Below are positions 52,676-60,059 of a DNA stretch of 64,000 nucleotides, one piece after another; position 1 is the stretch's first letter, and every line of letters begins with the position of its first letter. Below the pieces are notes generated by a model that was not told the DNA's origin, did not search any database, and saw only the letters and a program-made list of their open reading frames with translations. The position numbers and the translations under genes were made by a program. Source of the stretch: Bradyrhizobium monzae (lineage in GTDB: Bacteria > Pseudomonadota > Alphaproteobacteria > Rhizobiales > Xanthobacteraceae); NCBI RefSeq assembly GCF_021458635.1, contig NZ_JAIRDQ010000005.1, forward strand, positions 372,001 through 436,000, read 5' to 3'.

Positions 52676-53341
52676 ATGAGCGCATTGCTCGAACACGTCA
52701 TGTCGCCCGAGGTCAGGCCGTTCGCGATCGCGGCGGCCATGATCCTCATCGTCGGCACGCTCGAAGTGGTCACGATGCTGGTCGGGGCGTCGCTCAGCGA
52801 GATGCTCGGCACCAGCATCGATTTCAGCCATCCCAGCGACAATGGCGTGATCAACGCCATCTCCTGGATCAATGTTGGCGGCGTGCCGCTGCTGATCTTC
52901 CTGCTGCTGGCGCTCGGCGCCTTTTCGATCACCGGCTTCCTGATCCAGGACGTCGCCCGAATGGTGGCCGGTCCCTTGCCGGCCTCGATCGCCTCGCTCG
53001 CGGCGGTCATCGCCTCGGTCCCGCTGGTCCGCGCCGCCAGCCGCGGCATCGCGCGGGTCATTCCCAAGGACGAAAGCTATGCCATTGGTCTCGGCGATCT
53101 CGTCGGCCGTGTCGGTGAGGTCGTCATCGGTCCGCTCGACCAGGGGCCGCCGGGCCGCGTCAGCGTCGCCGACATCCATGGCAACAGGCATTTTGTCTCC
53201 GCGGTTGCCGCTCCGACGTCCTTGCCCCTTCCGCAGGGAACCCTGGTGCTCCTGGTCGACCGCGTCGACACCCGCTTCGTGGCGGTCAAGGCCGACGATG
53301 AACTCAAGCCGTCCAAGCCGACTCTAACAAGCCACCTCTAA
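52676..53341 (+). CDS. yqiJ: YqiJ-like OB-fold membrane protein
   Basis: The 221-residue protein has three hydrophobic segments: FAIAAAMILIVGTLEVVTML, VGGVPLLIFLLLALGAFSI and LPASIASLAAVIASVPLV. A C-terminal beta-rich OB-fold domain from about residue 135 follows (DLVGRVGEVVIGPLDQGPPG, HGNRHFVSAV, GTLVLLVDRVD). This is the arrangement of YqiJ/NfeD-like partners of flotillins. It lies between the PspA-like gene and the flotillin gene. E. coli yqiJ and yqiK are likewise paired and connected with membrane-domain organisation and stress. Confidence 0.85.
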   Translation: MSALLEHVMSPEVRPFAIAAAMILIVGTLEVVTMLVGASLSEMLGTSIDFSHPSDNGVINAISWINVGGVPLLIFLLLALGAFSITGFLIQDVARMVAGPLPASIASLAAVIASVPLVRAASRGIARVIPKDESYAIGLGDLVGRVGEVVIGPLDQGPPGRVSVADIHGNRHFVSAVAAPTSLPLPQGTLVLLVDRVDTRFVAVKADDELKPSKPTLTSHL

Positions 53342-53377
53342 GCAGCTCGAGCTAGCCAGTCATTTTTGGAGAAAGTC

Positions 53378-55081
53378 ATGTTCGACATTGCAATCCCAGC
53401 CATGATCGGCGTCGCGCTGATCGTCGTCCTGGGCATCATCTTCACCATTCTCTACAAGCGCGCCACGCGCGACGAGGCCTTCGTGCGCACCGGCCTCGGC
53501 GGCAAGAAGGTCGTGCTGGACGGCGGCGCCATGATCCTGCCGATCTTCCACTCCTACGCCAGCGTCAATCTGAAGACGCTGCGGCTCACCGTCGAACGCA
53601 AGGAGCGGGAATCCCTGATCACCAAGGACCGCCTGCGTGTCGATATCGTCGCCGAGTTCTACGTGCGTGTGCGTCCTGACGATGAGAGCATTGCGCTTGC
53701 GAGCCAGACGCTGGGCGCGTTGACGAATGACGCCGAAGCCCTGCGTAACCAGGTCGAGGCCAAATTCGTCGACGGCCTGCGATCGGTCGCGGCGACCATG
53801 TCCATTCTTGAGCTGCAGGAAAAGCGTAGCGATTTCGTCAAGCATGTGCAGGCAACCGTCGAGTCCGACGTGAAATCGAACGGCCTTGAGCTGGAGTCGG
53901 TTTCGCTGACCAAGCTCGACCAGACCGACGTAAAATTCTTCAATCCTGAGAATTTCTTCGACGCCGAAGGCCTGACTCAGTTGAAAACCGTCACCGAGAC
54001 GCGCCGGCGTGACCGCAACTCGATCGTGCGCGACAACGAGGTCGCGATAGCGCAAAAGGATCTCGAGGCGCGGCAGCAGACCCTGACCATCGAGCGGACT
54101 AAGAAGGAGGCCGAGCTGTCGCAGGAGCGCGACATCGCCAACAAGACGGCTAGTACCCGCGCCGAGGTCGCAACGGCGACGCAGACCGCGCGCCTGACCG
54201 AAGAGAACGCCCGCATCGATACCGACCGTGCGGTCGCGGAGAAGGAGGCCGGTGCCAAGCAGGTCAAGGAAACCGCGGTGATCGAGTCGGATCTGGCGAT
54301 CAACAAGCGCAAGACCGACGCCCAGCGCGAAATCCAGATCGCGACGCAGGAGAACGAGATCCAGATCGCATCGAAGAGCAAGCAGACCTCGGAGGCCGTC
54401 GCTGAGGCCAAGACCGCCGAAGCAATCGCGGTCTCGGCGGAAGAAAAGGTCGTGACCGCGCGTGCGGTCGAGGTCGCCGATCGCGCCCGCCTCACCCAGG
54501 TGCTCGCCGCCCGCACCGAAGCCGAGCGCAAATCGACCGAGCTGATCGTCGCTGCCGAAGCCGAGAAGAAGGCGTCGCTCGACCGCGCCGAGGCCGTCAA
54601 GACGCTGGCCACGGCGGAAGCCGAGTCCAACAAGATCAAGGCGGTGGGCGTCAGGAATATCGGCGAGGCCGAGGCAGCCGTCATCACGCTCAAGAACGAG
54701 GCGCAGAACAAGCTCGGCGCCAACGTGATCGATTTCGAGATCGCCAAGAAGCGGATCGAGACGATGCCGTCGGCACTGGCGGAGATGGTCAGGCCGATCG
54801 GCAATCTCAAGGACGTTCGCATCCTGCACACCGGCGGCGCTTTCGGCGGCAATGGCGCCGGGGGTGGCAATGTCGGCTTCGGAGAGGGGCTCGCCGGCGA
54901 GCTGCTCAAGGTGCACGCGCTACGTCCGATGATCGACGAGATTCTGCGCCAGAGCGGGTTTGCCCCGGGCGACGATCCCGTGAAGGCGCTGATCGGAGCT
55001 GTCACCGGCAAGGCCAATGGTGCCGCGGGCGCGCCGGCGGCTGTGCCCGCACCGGAAAAAACAAACACCGCGGATCTATGA
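53378..55081 (+). CDS. yqiK: flotillin family protein, YqiK-like
   Basis: The 567-residue SPFH/flotillin protein has an N-terminal transmembrane helix (IPAMIGVALIVVLGIIFTIL), an SPFH domain at about residues 35-210 (FVRTGLGGKKVVLDGGAMIL; KDRLRVDIVAEFYVRV) and a long Ala/Glu/Lys coiled coil with repeated EA units at about 210-470. A flotillin C-terminal region follows, with a Gly-rich run (GGAFGGNGAGGGNVGFGEG). It would build membrane microdomain scaffolds. ATG 53378 has a GGAG six bases upstream and is preferred over TTG 53366. It closes the three-gene operon. Confidence 0.92.
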   Translation: MFDIAIPAMIGVALIVVLGIIFTILYKRATRDEAFVRTGLGGKKVVLDGGAMILPIFHSYASVNLKTLRLTVERKERESLITKDRLRVDIVAEFYVRVRPDDESIALASQTLGALTNDAEALRNQVEAKFVDGLRSVAATMSILELQEKRSDFVKHVQATVESDVKSNGLELESVSLTKLDQTDVKFFNPENFFDAEGLTQLKTVTETRRRDRNSIVRDNEVAIAQKDLEARQQTLTIERTKKEAELSQERDIANKTASTRAEVATATQTARLTEENARIDTDRAVAEKEAGAKQVKETAVIESDLAINKRKTDAQREIQIATQENEIQIASKSKQTSEAVAEAKTAEAIAVSAEEKVVTARAVEVADRARLTQVLAARTEAERKSTELIVAAEAEKKASLDRAEAVKTLATAEAESNKIKAVGVRNIGEAEAAVITLKNEAQNKLGANVIDFEIAKKRIETMPSALAEMVRPIGNLKDVRILHTGGAFGGNGAGGGNVGFGEGLAGELLKVHALRPMIDEILRQSGFAPGDDPVKALIGAVTGKANGAAGAPAAVPAPEKTNTADL

Positions 55082-55294
55082 ATGACGGTTCATTGCTGCT
55101 GAGAATTCGGAACGATATGAACTGGCTCGTTGCGCGTCTCGCGTCGCGCAACAAGCCGGAGCGCGGATCGAGGGCGTGTCCAACCTCTCGATCGCGCTCC
55201 GGACGACCCCTTCAAGGCAACGCCATTGGTTGCCGCGGCGCCTGCGCCGATCGACGTCAGGCGCCGGAGCCAGTTTCGATCCGGAGCATTTCAC

Positions 55295-55666
55295 ATGAAG
55301 TTTTTGCTGTCTGGACTGATCGCGATCGGACTTGCGATCGCAGCCACTCCGTCGTCGTTCGCGGCCGATGCCCGCAACGTCACCGTCGTCAACGAGACCG
55401 GCTATGCGATCAAATTCCTCGGCTTCAATGCGCCGGACGATGGCCTGGACGAATGGGACAACGAGCTGGAGAAGGTTTTGCAGAACCAGGCCTCGACCTA
55501 TGTCGAGTTCGACGAGGACGACGAGGGCTGCGTCTGGAACATCCGCGTCGACTGGCAGAACTATGACGAGTCCGTGCTCTGGAAGAACGTCAATCTCTGC
55601 AAGATGACCGCGCTTCGGCTGCGCTACGACCCCGGTACCAAGACCACGTCCTTCACCGCCGAGTAA
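55295..55666 (+). CDS. small exported acidic protein, unknown
   Basis: The 123-residue protein has a signal peptide MKFLLSGLIAIGLAIAATPS ending SSFAADA and a GGAG ribosome binding site before ATG 55295. The mature part is acidic, with NVTVVNETGYAIKFLGFNAP, a run EFDEDDEGCVW and two cysteines (DEGCVW, NLCKMT) that may pair. It appears to be a compact beta-sandwich with the VxNxTGxxI start seen in small periplasmic or secreted proteins of rhizobia. No function is known. It follows the flotillin gene by 213 bases of unremarkable sequence. Confidence 0.65.
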   Translation: MKFLLSGLIAIGLAIAATPSSFAADARNVTVVNETGYAIKFLGFNAPDDGLDEWDNELEKVLQNQASTYVEFDEDDEGCVWNIRVDWQNYDESVLWKNVNLCKMTALRLRYDPGTKTTSFTAE

Positions 55667-55801
55667 TCCTGACCTGACCTGGGCCCGGGGAGGGGCCCCG
55701 CAGGCCTTTCCTCGATGCTTTGCGATGATGGCGAATTCGTCCTTTGCAAGCGCAACCGGCTTTGTTATACGCAGCCGCGCGCGGACGAATGGTTCGCCTT
55801 T

Positions 55802-55876
55802 TCCTCGGTAGCTCAGCGGTAGAGCATCCGACTGTTAATCGGATGGTCGCTGGTTCGAATCCAGCCCGGGGAGCCA
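55802..55876 (+). tRNA. tRNA-Asn (anticodon GTT)
   Basis: The 75-nt cloverleaf has acceptor TCCTCGG pairing with CCGGGGA, D-arm GCTCAGCGGTAGAGC, anticodon stem ATCCGACT-GTT-AATCGGAT, T-arm GCTGG-TTCGAAT-CCAGC and encoded CCA. No repeat of its 3' end was found downstream in the window. Confidence 0.96.
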
Positions 55877-56096
55877 TCAGGCTGTTTCCAAGCCTCTTCA
55901 AGCACACCAAGATTTTCGGACAAGTCTCGGAGATAACTGAGCTTTTCACTGTCTCGGTTTGTTCTGTCGCGTTCAGCCGTGCCCGTCGCTATCCGGCGCG
56001 CTTGGGGGTACCGAATGGGGTGAGCGGCTTGTTCCCCCGAATTCAGCCGCCGGGATCCCCCTAATTCGGTCTACCCGGTGGGGGGAATCGGTCTCC

Positions 56097-56348
56097 ATGA
56101 GGTTCCAGGACGCGCTTTCTGGCGCTGCCATCCGCAAGGCCGAAGCCGAATGGAACGACCTTAAACTGGCCGATCTTCCGCGCCTAGGCAACCTGATGCT
56201 CGACCTTTTAATTGTCAGGCGGGGGAGCGAGCAAGCTTTGAACCCGCTCTGGATCTTGCGGCTTGATCTGGATCAAACTTGGCGCATGCGGCGGGCTGCT
56301 ACATCTCCCTCAACCAACTACGCCCGCGATGTAGGTCCCAAGTTGTGA
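56097..56348 (+). pseudogene. possible remnant of a tRNA-associated integrase N-terminus
   Basis: An open frame starting MRFQDALSGAAIRKAEAEWN, then DLKLADLPRLGNLML, faintly resembles the LSDAAIRKAKxxxKPYKLADGGGLYLL start of DUF4102 integrases. It stands 220 bases after tRNA-Asn and behind a run of GGGGGTACC/GGGGGAA phrases often found before such integrases. It loses all likeness after residue ~35 and overlaps a FixK box. It may be chance. The rest of 55877-56344 holds no gene. Confidence 0.25.
56263..56276. promoter_or_regulatory. perfect FixK/FNR box before the AI-2E/channel operon
   Basis: TTGAT-CTGG-ATCAA matches the consensus TTGAT-N4-ATCAA exactly. It is centred about 75 bp before GTG 56345, a distance suited to activation of the downstream operon under low oxygen. 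Confidence 0.85.
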
Positions 56349-57466
56349 AGACGCTTCGCAGCCTTTTGCCCGCCGACGCCGTCATCCAGTTCGTGATCCG
56401 GCTCGGATTGCTGGCGCTGCTGGTCCTGTGGACGTTCTTGATCATCAAGCCATTCATACCGATCCTGACCTGGAGCGCTGTGCTCGCGGTGGCGTTCTAT
56501 CCGGCCTTCAGCTGGCTCGCCAAACTCCTTGGCGGCAGCCCTCGAACCGCGGCCACCATTCTTACTTTGGTCATGCTCGGGATCGTCATCGGTCCGGCGG
56601 CATGGTTAGGCCTCAGCGCCGTCGATGGGATCAGGGAGATCGCAAGCCAGATCGGCACCGGCGATCTCGCACTTCAAAGTGCACCCGAGCAGGTCAAGAA
56701 CTGGCCCTTGATCGGCCCGCAGCTCTACGATTTCTGGAATCTTGCCTACACCAATATCCGCGCCGTGCTGCGCGAGGTGACGCCATATCTAAAACCGCTC
56801 GCAGGATACATGCTGTCGTTCGCAGGCAGCGCCGGCGTCGGCACGCTCCAGTTCTTGCTTTCGGTGCTGGTCGCCGGAGTCTTGTTTCCGTATGGGCCGC
56901 AGCTCGCCGACGCGATCCGCAGTTTCCTGTTTCGGATCGTGCCGGAACAGAGCGAACATTTTCTCGAGCTCTCCGGTGCCACCATCCGCGCGGTGTCGCA
57001 GGGCATCATCGGGGTTGCGATAATTCAGGCGTTGCTTGCCGGCATCGGTTTCAAGCTCGCCGCCATTCCGAGCGCGGGTCTGCTCGCTGTCATTGTTCTC
57101 CTGCTTTCGATCGTGCAGATCGGCGCCGCGCTGGTGCTCATTCCCGTCGTCATCTGGATCTGGATGGACAAGGACGTGGCCATGGCGCTTCCTCTGACGC
57201 TATTCTTCGTGATCGTCGGGGTCCTCGACAACATACTGAAGCCGCTGGTGATGGGGCGGGGGTTGACCACGCCGACAATTGTGATCCTGATCGGCGTCAT
57301 CGGCGGAACGCTCGCGCACGGCATCATCGGCCTCTTCATCGGGCCGATCATCCTCGCGGTCGCCTGGGAACTTGCCGCCGCCTGGATCCGGATCGAGCGC
57401 GCTGTGCCCGCCGACGTCGGCAAGAGTACCACCCCCGCGATCGATGCCACCTTGCAGCACCTTTGA
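56345..57466 (+). CDS. AI-2E family transporter
   Basis: The 373-residue inner-membrane protein has eight predicted helices: FVIRLGLLALLVLWTFLIIK, PILTWSAVLAVAFYPAFSWL, and GIIGVAIIQALLAGIGFKLA. The family signature DNILKPLVMGRGLTTPTIVI lies near residue 305. The family, named after E. coli TqsA, includes exporters of autoinducer-2 and many members of unknown cargo, some of them Na/H antiporters. GTG 56345 follows the FixK box; an ATG farther upstream would include sequence upstream of the promoter. It is followed after 9 bases by a potassium-channel gene. Its substrate under microoxic control is unknown. Confidence 0.85.
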   Translation: MKTLRSLLPADAVIQFVIRLGLLALLVLWTFLIIKPFIPILTWSAVLAVAFYPAFSWLAKLLGGSPRTAATILTLVMLGIVIGPAAWLGLSAVDGIREIASQIGTGDLALQSAPEQVKNWPLIGPQLYDFWNLAYTNIRAVLREVTPYLKPLAGYMLSFAGSAGVGTLQFLLSVLVAGVLFPYGPQLADAIRSFLFRIVPEQSEHFLELSGATIRAVSQGIIGVAIIQALLAGIGFKLAAIPSAGLLAVIVLLLSIVQIGAALVLIPVVIWIWMDKDVAMALPLTLFFVIVGVLDNILKPLVMGRGLTTPTIVILIGVIGGTLAHGIIGLFIGPIILAVAWELAAAWIRIERAVPADVGKSTTPAIDATLQHL

Positions 57467-57475
57467 GCGAGTCTC

Positions 57476-57928
57476 ATGATTTTGCAGTTGACGGTCGGTG
57501 CGCTGGTGAGCGCGATCAATATCGGGATCCACGCGCTGGTCACCGTCGTCGCCGTCGCGATCGCCCGCAACGCCGGCTATCGAAGGACCGGACGACCGAG
57601 ATTGCAGCTGATGGGCGTGATGGTTGCGACCGCGGCGGTGCTCAAGGTTGCACACGCGCTGGAAGTCGTGGTGTGGGCCTGCACGTATCACATCGTCCAG
57701 GCCGCTGCGCCCGGCAGTGATCTGCTCTATTTCGCCTTCGTCAACTACACGACGCTCGGCTATGGTGACATCACGCCGGTGCGCGAATGGCGGCTCATCG
57801 GACCGTTGACAGCTATGAACGGTGTGCTGCTGTTCGGCTGGTCAGCCGCAATCCTGTTCGAGGTCTTGCGCAAGACGCTCGACTACGTCGGATTGATTAA
57901 AGACGACTTCATCCCAGGAAGAGGATAA
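57476..57928 (+). CDS. small potassium channel family protein
   Basis: The 150-residue membrane protein has one N-terminal helix (ALVSAINIGIHALVTVVAVA), a second helix, and a pore region with the filter-like stretch FVNYTTLGYGDITPV, followed by a last helix (GPLTAMNGVLLFGWSAAILF). TLGYGD matches the selectivity filter of two-helix potassium channels. No regulatory RCK domain is attached. It follows the AI-2E gene by 9 bases and so should share its FixK box, which suggests adjustment of membrane potential or potassium under low oxygen. The last 20 bases overlap a tiny minus-strand frame. Confidence 0.82.
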   Translation: MILQLTVGALVSAINIGIHALVTVVAVAIARNAGYRRTGRPRLQLMGVMVATAAVLKVAHALEVVVWACTYHIVQAAAPGSDLLYFAFVNYTTLGYGDITPVREWRLIGPLTAMNGVLLFGWSAAILFEVLRKTLDYVGLIKDDFIPGRG

Positions 57929-57998
57929 GAGCCGTGAACGCGACCGGCAGCGCGCCGAAGACGACCACAGCGATCCGAAATGCGATCTCGTTCGACAT
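57909..57998 (-). CDS. very small membrane peptide (29 aa), tentative
   Basis: On the minus strand ATG 57998 opens a frame encoding MSNEIAFRIAVVVFGALPVA followed by FTALILFLG, a single hydrophobic helix. It overlaps the end of the channel gene by 20 bases. Its clean membrane-helix design and in-frame stop favour a real small protein, but nothing else supports it. Confidence 0.3.
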   Translation of the reverse strand: MSNEIAFRIAVVVFGALPVAFTALILFLG

Positions 57999-58122
57999 GG
58001 GGACACGGTACTACCGGGCGCAGCCGCTGTGATGTGCAGATTGTGCCAGCCTCCGCACGTCCGCGCCTCCCGTGGCGCAGCAGATGCTGCTGACGTCAGT
58101 GCATAATGCCGCATCCGGCGGA

Positions 58123-58806
58123 TCAGGGCTGCAGGTCGAGGCCCGCGAGCTTGTCCCGGTCGAGCAGCACGATCTGGCGTTGGGTGTTGCCGATGAACCC
58201 GAGAACCCCGAGCTCATGCAGCCGCGACAAGGCGCGGGAGACAGTTTCGAGGGTCAGGCCCAGATAATCGGCGATGTCGCGCCGAGACATCGGCAGCGCC
58301 ATGACCCCGGCGGCCGTCAGCCGCTTGTCCATCTCGAGCAGGAAGGCCGCGACCCGCTCCAGCGAGGTCTTGCGGCCGAGCAGCAGCATGTGGTCCTCGG
58401 CGTGCTGGAGATTATTAGTCGTCATGGTGAGCAGGTTGCGGGCGACCATGGCGTCGCTCTCGGCCACGATTTCGAGGCTCTGCCGCTTGACGAGGCGCAC
58501 ATGGGTATCGACGATCGCTTCCGCCGTGAAGCGGTGCTCTCCACCATTCTCCAGGCCGAAGATGTCGCCGGCCAGATGAAAGGCGCCGATCTGCCTGCGG
58601 CCGTCCGACAGCAGCTTGTAGCTTCGCACTGCACCAGACTTGACCTGATAGACATATTCGGCGGGCTCTCTCTCGCCGTAGATTTCGCTGCCTTTTTTGT
58701 AGGAAAATTCGCTTAAACTGACGAGCGCATTTGAATCGCTGGTCATGCCAAGGTCGCGGAGGGAATTGGGGCGCTGTGCGGAATCCGTTGTGATGCGAAC
58801 GAACAT
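58123..58806 (-). CDS. fixK: Crp/Fnr family regulator, FixK type
   Basis: The 227-residue regulator has a cyclic-nucleotide-binding-like sensor domain (EREPAEYVYQVKSGAVRSYK) and a C-terminal helix-turn-helix (SRRDIADYLGLTLETVSRAL). The recognition helix ETVSR is of FNR/FixK type, which reads TTGAT-N4-ATCAA. It contains no cysteine at all, so it has neither the FNR iron-sulfur cluster nor the redox cysteine of FixK2. Its activity must be set by its level or an unknown signal. ATG 58806 has a GAGGAG site six bases before it. Boxes for such a protein stand before three neighbouring transcription units. Confidence 0.88.
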   Translation of the reverse strand: MFVRITTDSAQRPNSLRDLGMTSDSNALVSLSEFSYKKGSEIYGEREPAEYVYQVKSGAVRSYKLLSDGRRQIGAFHLAGDIFGLENGGEHRFTAEAIVDTHVRLVKRQSLEIVAESDAMVARNLLTMTTNNLQHAEDHMLLLGRKTSLERVAAFLLEMDKRLTAAGVMALPMSRRDIADYLGLTLETVSRALSRLHELGVLGFIGNTQRQIVLLDRDKLAGLDLQP

Positions 58807-59106
58807 GGCCAACTCCTCAGGCTCATCGCCGAATTGGTCGGTCAGACAGAAACTCATTGGAGGAAATGCGCCGCGCTGTTCCACTCCCGCCGAGGTTGAT
58901 TTACGACCAAGGCTGTATTTCAATCCATTGTCCCAAGGGCCATTGTACCAAAGGACAGAGCATGCGTTTGCTGCACAAATTGAGAACTGGGAGAATTTGG
59001 CGCGCCCCATTGCGAAACACGCGGTTTGCTTTTTTGGTCACATTGGGCAGTCGCGCTGCCCTGTTCTAGAGAATTGACGTTTGTTCGGTTTTGAGAGAGG
59101 TGAGCG
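58807..59106. other. divergent promoter region between FixK-type and FixJ-type genes
   Basis: These 300 bases separate two diverging regulators. The right end has AGAGAGGTGAG before GTG 59107. I found no perfect FixK box; TTGATTTACGACCAA at about 58912 departs from the consensus in its second half. Confidence 0.4.
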
Positions 59107-59730
59107 GTGCCCGGCCTTGTTCACGTGGTCGACGATGACGCTTCGTTTCGAACCGCGATCGAACGCCGTTTGAAGCTTGCCGGATATGATGTCGCGACTT
59201 ACGCCTCATCGCAGGATCTGCTGGATGCACCGCCGGACAACACGCAACCGGGATGCATCCTGCTCGACGTTCAGATACCGGGGTTGAGCGGCCCGGATCT
59301 GCAAAGCCGCCTGACCGTGTCCGGCTCGACACTTCCAATCATATTCCTGACAGGTCATGCCGATACGCCGACCACCGTGCGGGCGATCAAGGCCGGGGCG
59401 GAGGATTTCCTGACCAAGCCGGTATCCTCCGTGCAGTTGCTGGATGCGATCGAACGCGCGCTGGCGCGACAGAATGCCGCGCGTGGTCAGCGCAGTAGGC
59501 TCGATGCATTCCGCGCTTGCATCGCAGCGCTGACCCAGCGCGAGCGGCAGGTATTCGATTTCATCGTGCGCGGCAAGATCAACAAGCAGATCGCCCATGA
59601 ACTCGGAACGACCGAGCGCACGATAAAAGCCCACCGCCATCAGGTGATGGAGAAGATGCAGGTCCATTCGCTCGCGGAACTCGTTTCGATCGCGGAACGG
59701 CTTGGGATGCTTGATCCGAACAGTCACTAG
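59107..59730 (+). CDS. FixJ/NarL-type response regulator
   Basis: The 207-residue protein has a receiver domain at 1-120 with the acidic pocket VVDDD, phosphoacceptor Asp at about residue 54 (CILLDVQIPG), the Thr in FLTGHAD and the Lys in FLTKPV. A LuxR-type helix-turn-helix follows (LTQRERQVFDFIVRGKINKQ; LGTTERTIKAHRHQVMEKMQ). This FixJ-like layout, next to a FixK-type gene, is the classical low-oxygen pair. No FixL-like kinase is in the window, so its partner must be encoded elsewhere. GTG 59107 is the only suitable start. Confidence 0.88.
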   Translation: MPGLVHVVDDDASFRTAIERRLKLAGYDVATYASSQDLLDAPPDNTQPGCILLDVQIPGLSGPDLQSRLTVSGSTLPIIFLTGHADTPTTVRAIKAGAEDFLTKPVSSVQLLDAIERALARQNAARGQRSRLDAFRACIAALTQRERQVFDFIVRGKINKQIAHELGTTERTIKAHRHQVMEKMQVHSLAELVSIAERLGMLDPNSH

Positions 59731-59933
59731 CCGCTGCCGCCGGCGGCCGTGAACGCTGCACGCATGCGCTTCGCGAGCTGCGGCCCGAAGTACGTGTCGT
59801 TCTCGATGTAGATCCACAACATCGGCACGCGCGAGGCGCGGCCGAAATGCGCCGTCGCCTGGGGCAGTTTGCCGGATGCGATTGGCGCGCTGGCGCGATT
59901 GATTGGCGGAGGGGTGAGATTGCTTGATCCAAA

Positions 59934-59947
59934 TCAAGCATCGGCGT
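59934..59947. promoter_or_regulatory. perfect FixK/FNR box before the SulP gene
   Basis: TTGAT-CCAA-ATCAA lies 113 bp before ATG 60060, in the 329-base gap after the response-regulator gene. Nothing else is recognisable in that gap. Distance and perfection support activation of the SulP gene. Confidence 0.85.
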
Positions 59948-60059
59948 CGACAAAGCGACGCCTATGAGGGGATGACAAACCTGCGACAGAAGGCGCTTTT
60001 GTCGTGACGCCGCTGATCGTCCTGCTGCGTCACGGCAACTCTCGTCGGGTGGGGACAAC

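Noticed and set aside
55660..55876. Second copy of the tRNA-Asn 3' end as an attachment site
   Set aside because: CCCGGGGAG at about 55683 is too short and lies on the wrong side; no duplicate was found downstream.
58912..58926. TTGATTTACGACCAA as a FixK box in the fixK/fixJ-like divergent region
   Set aside because: The second half does not match ATCAA; it has too many mismatches to call.
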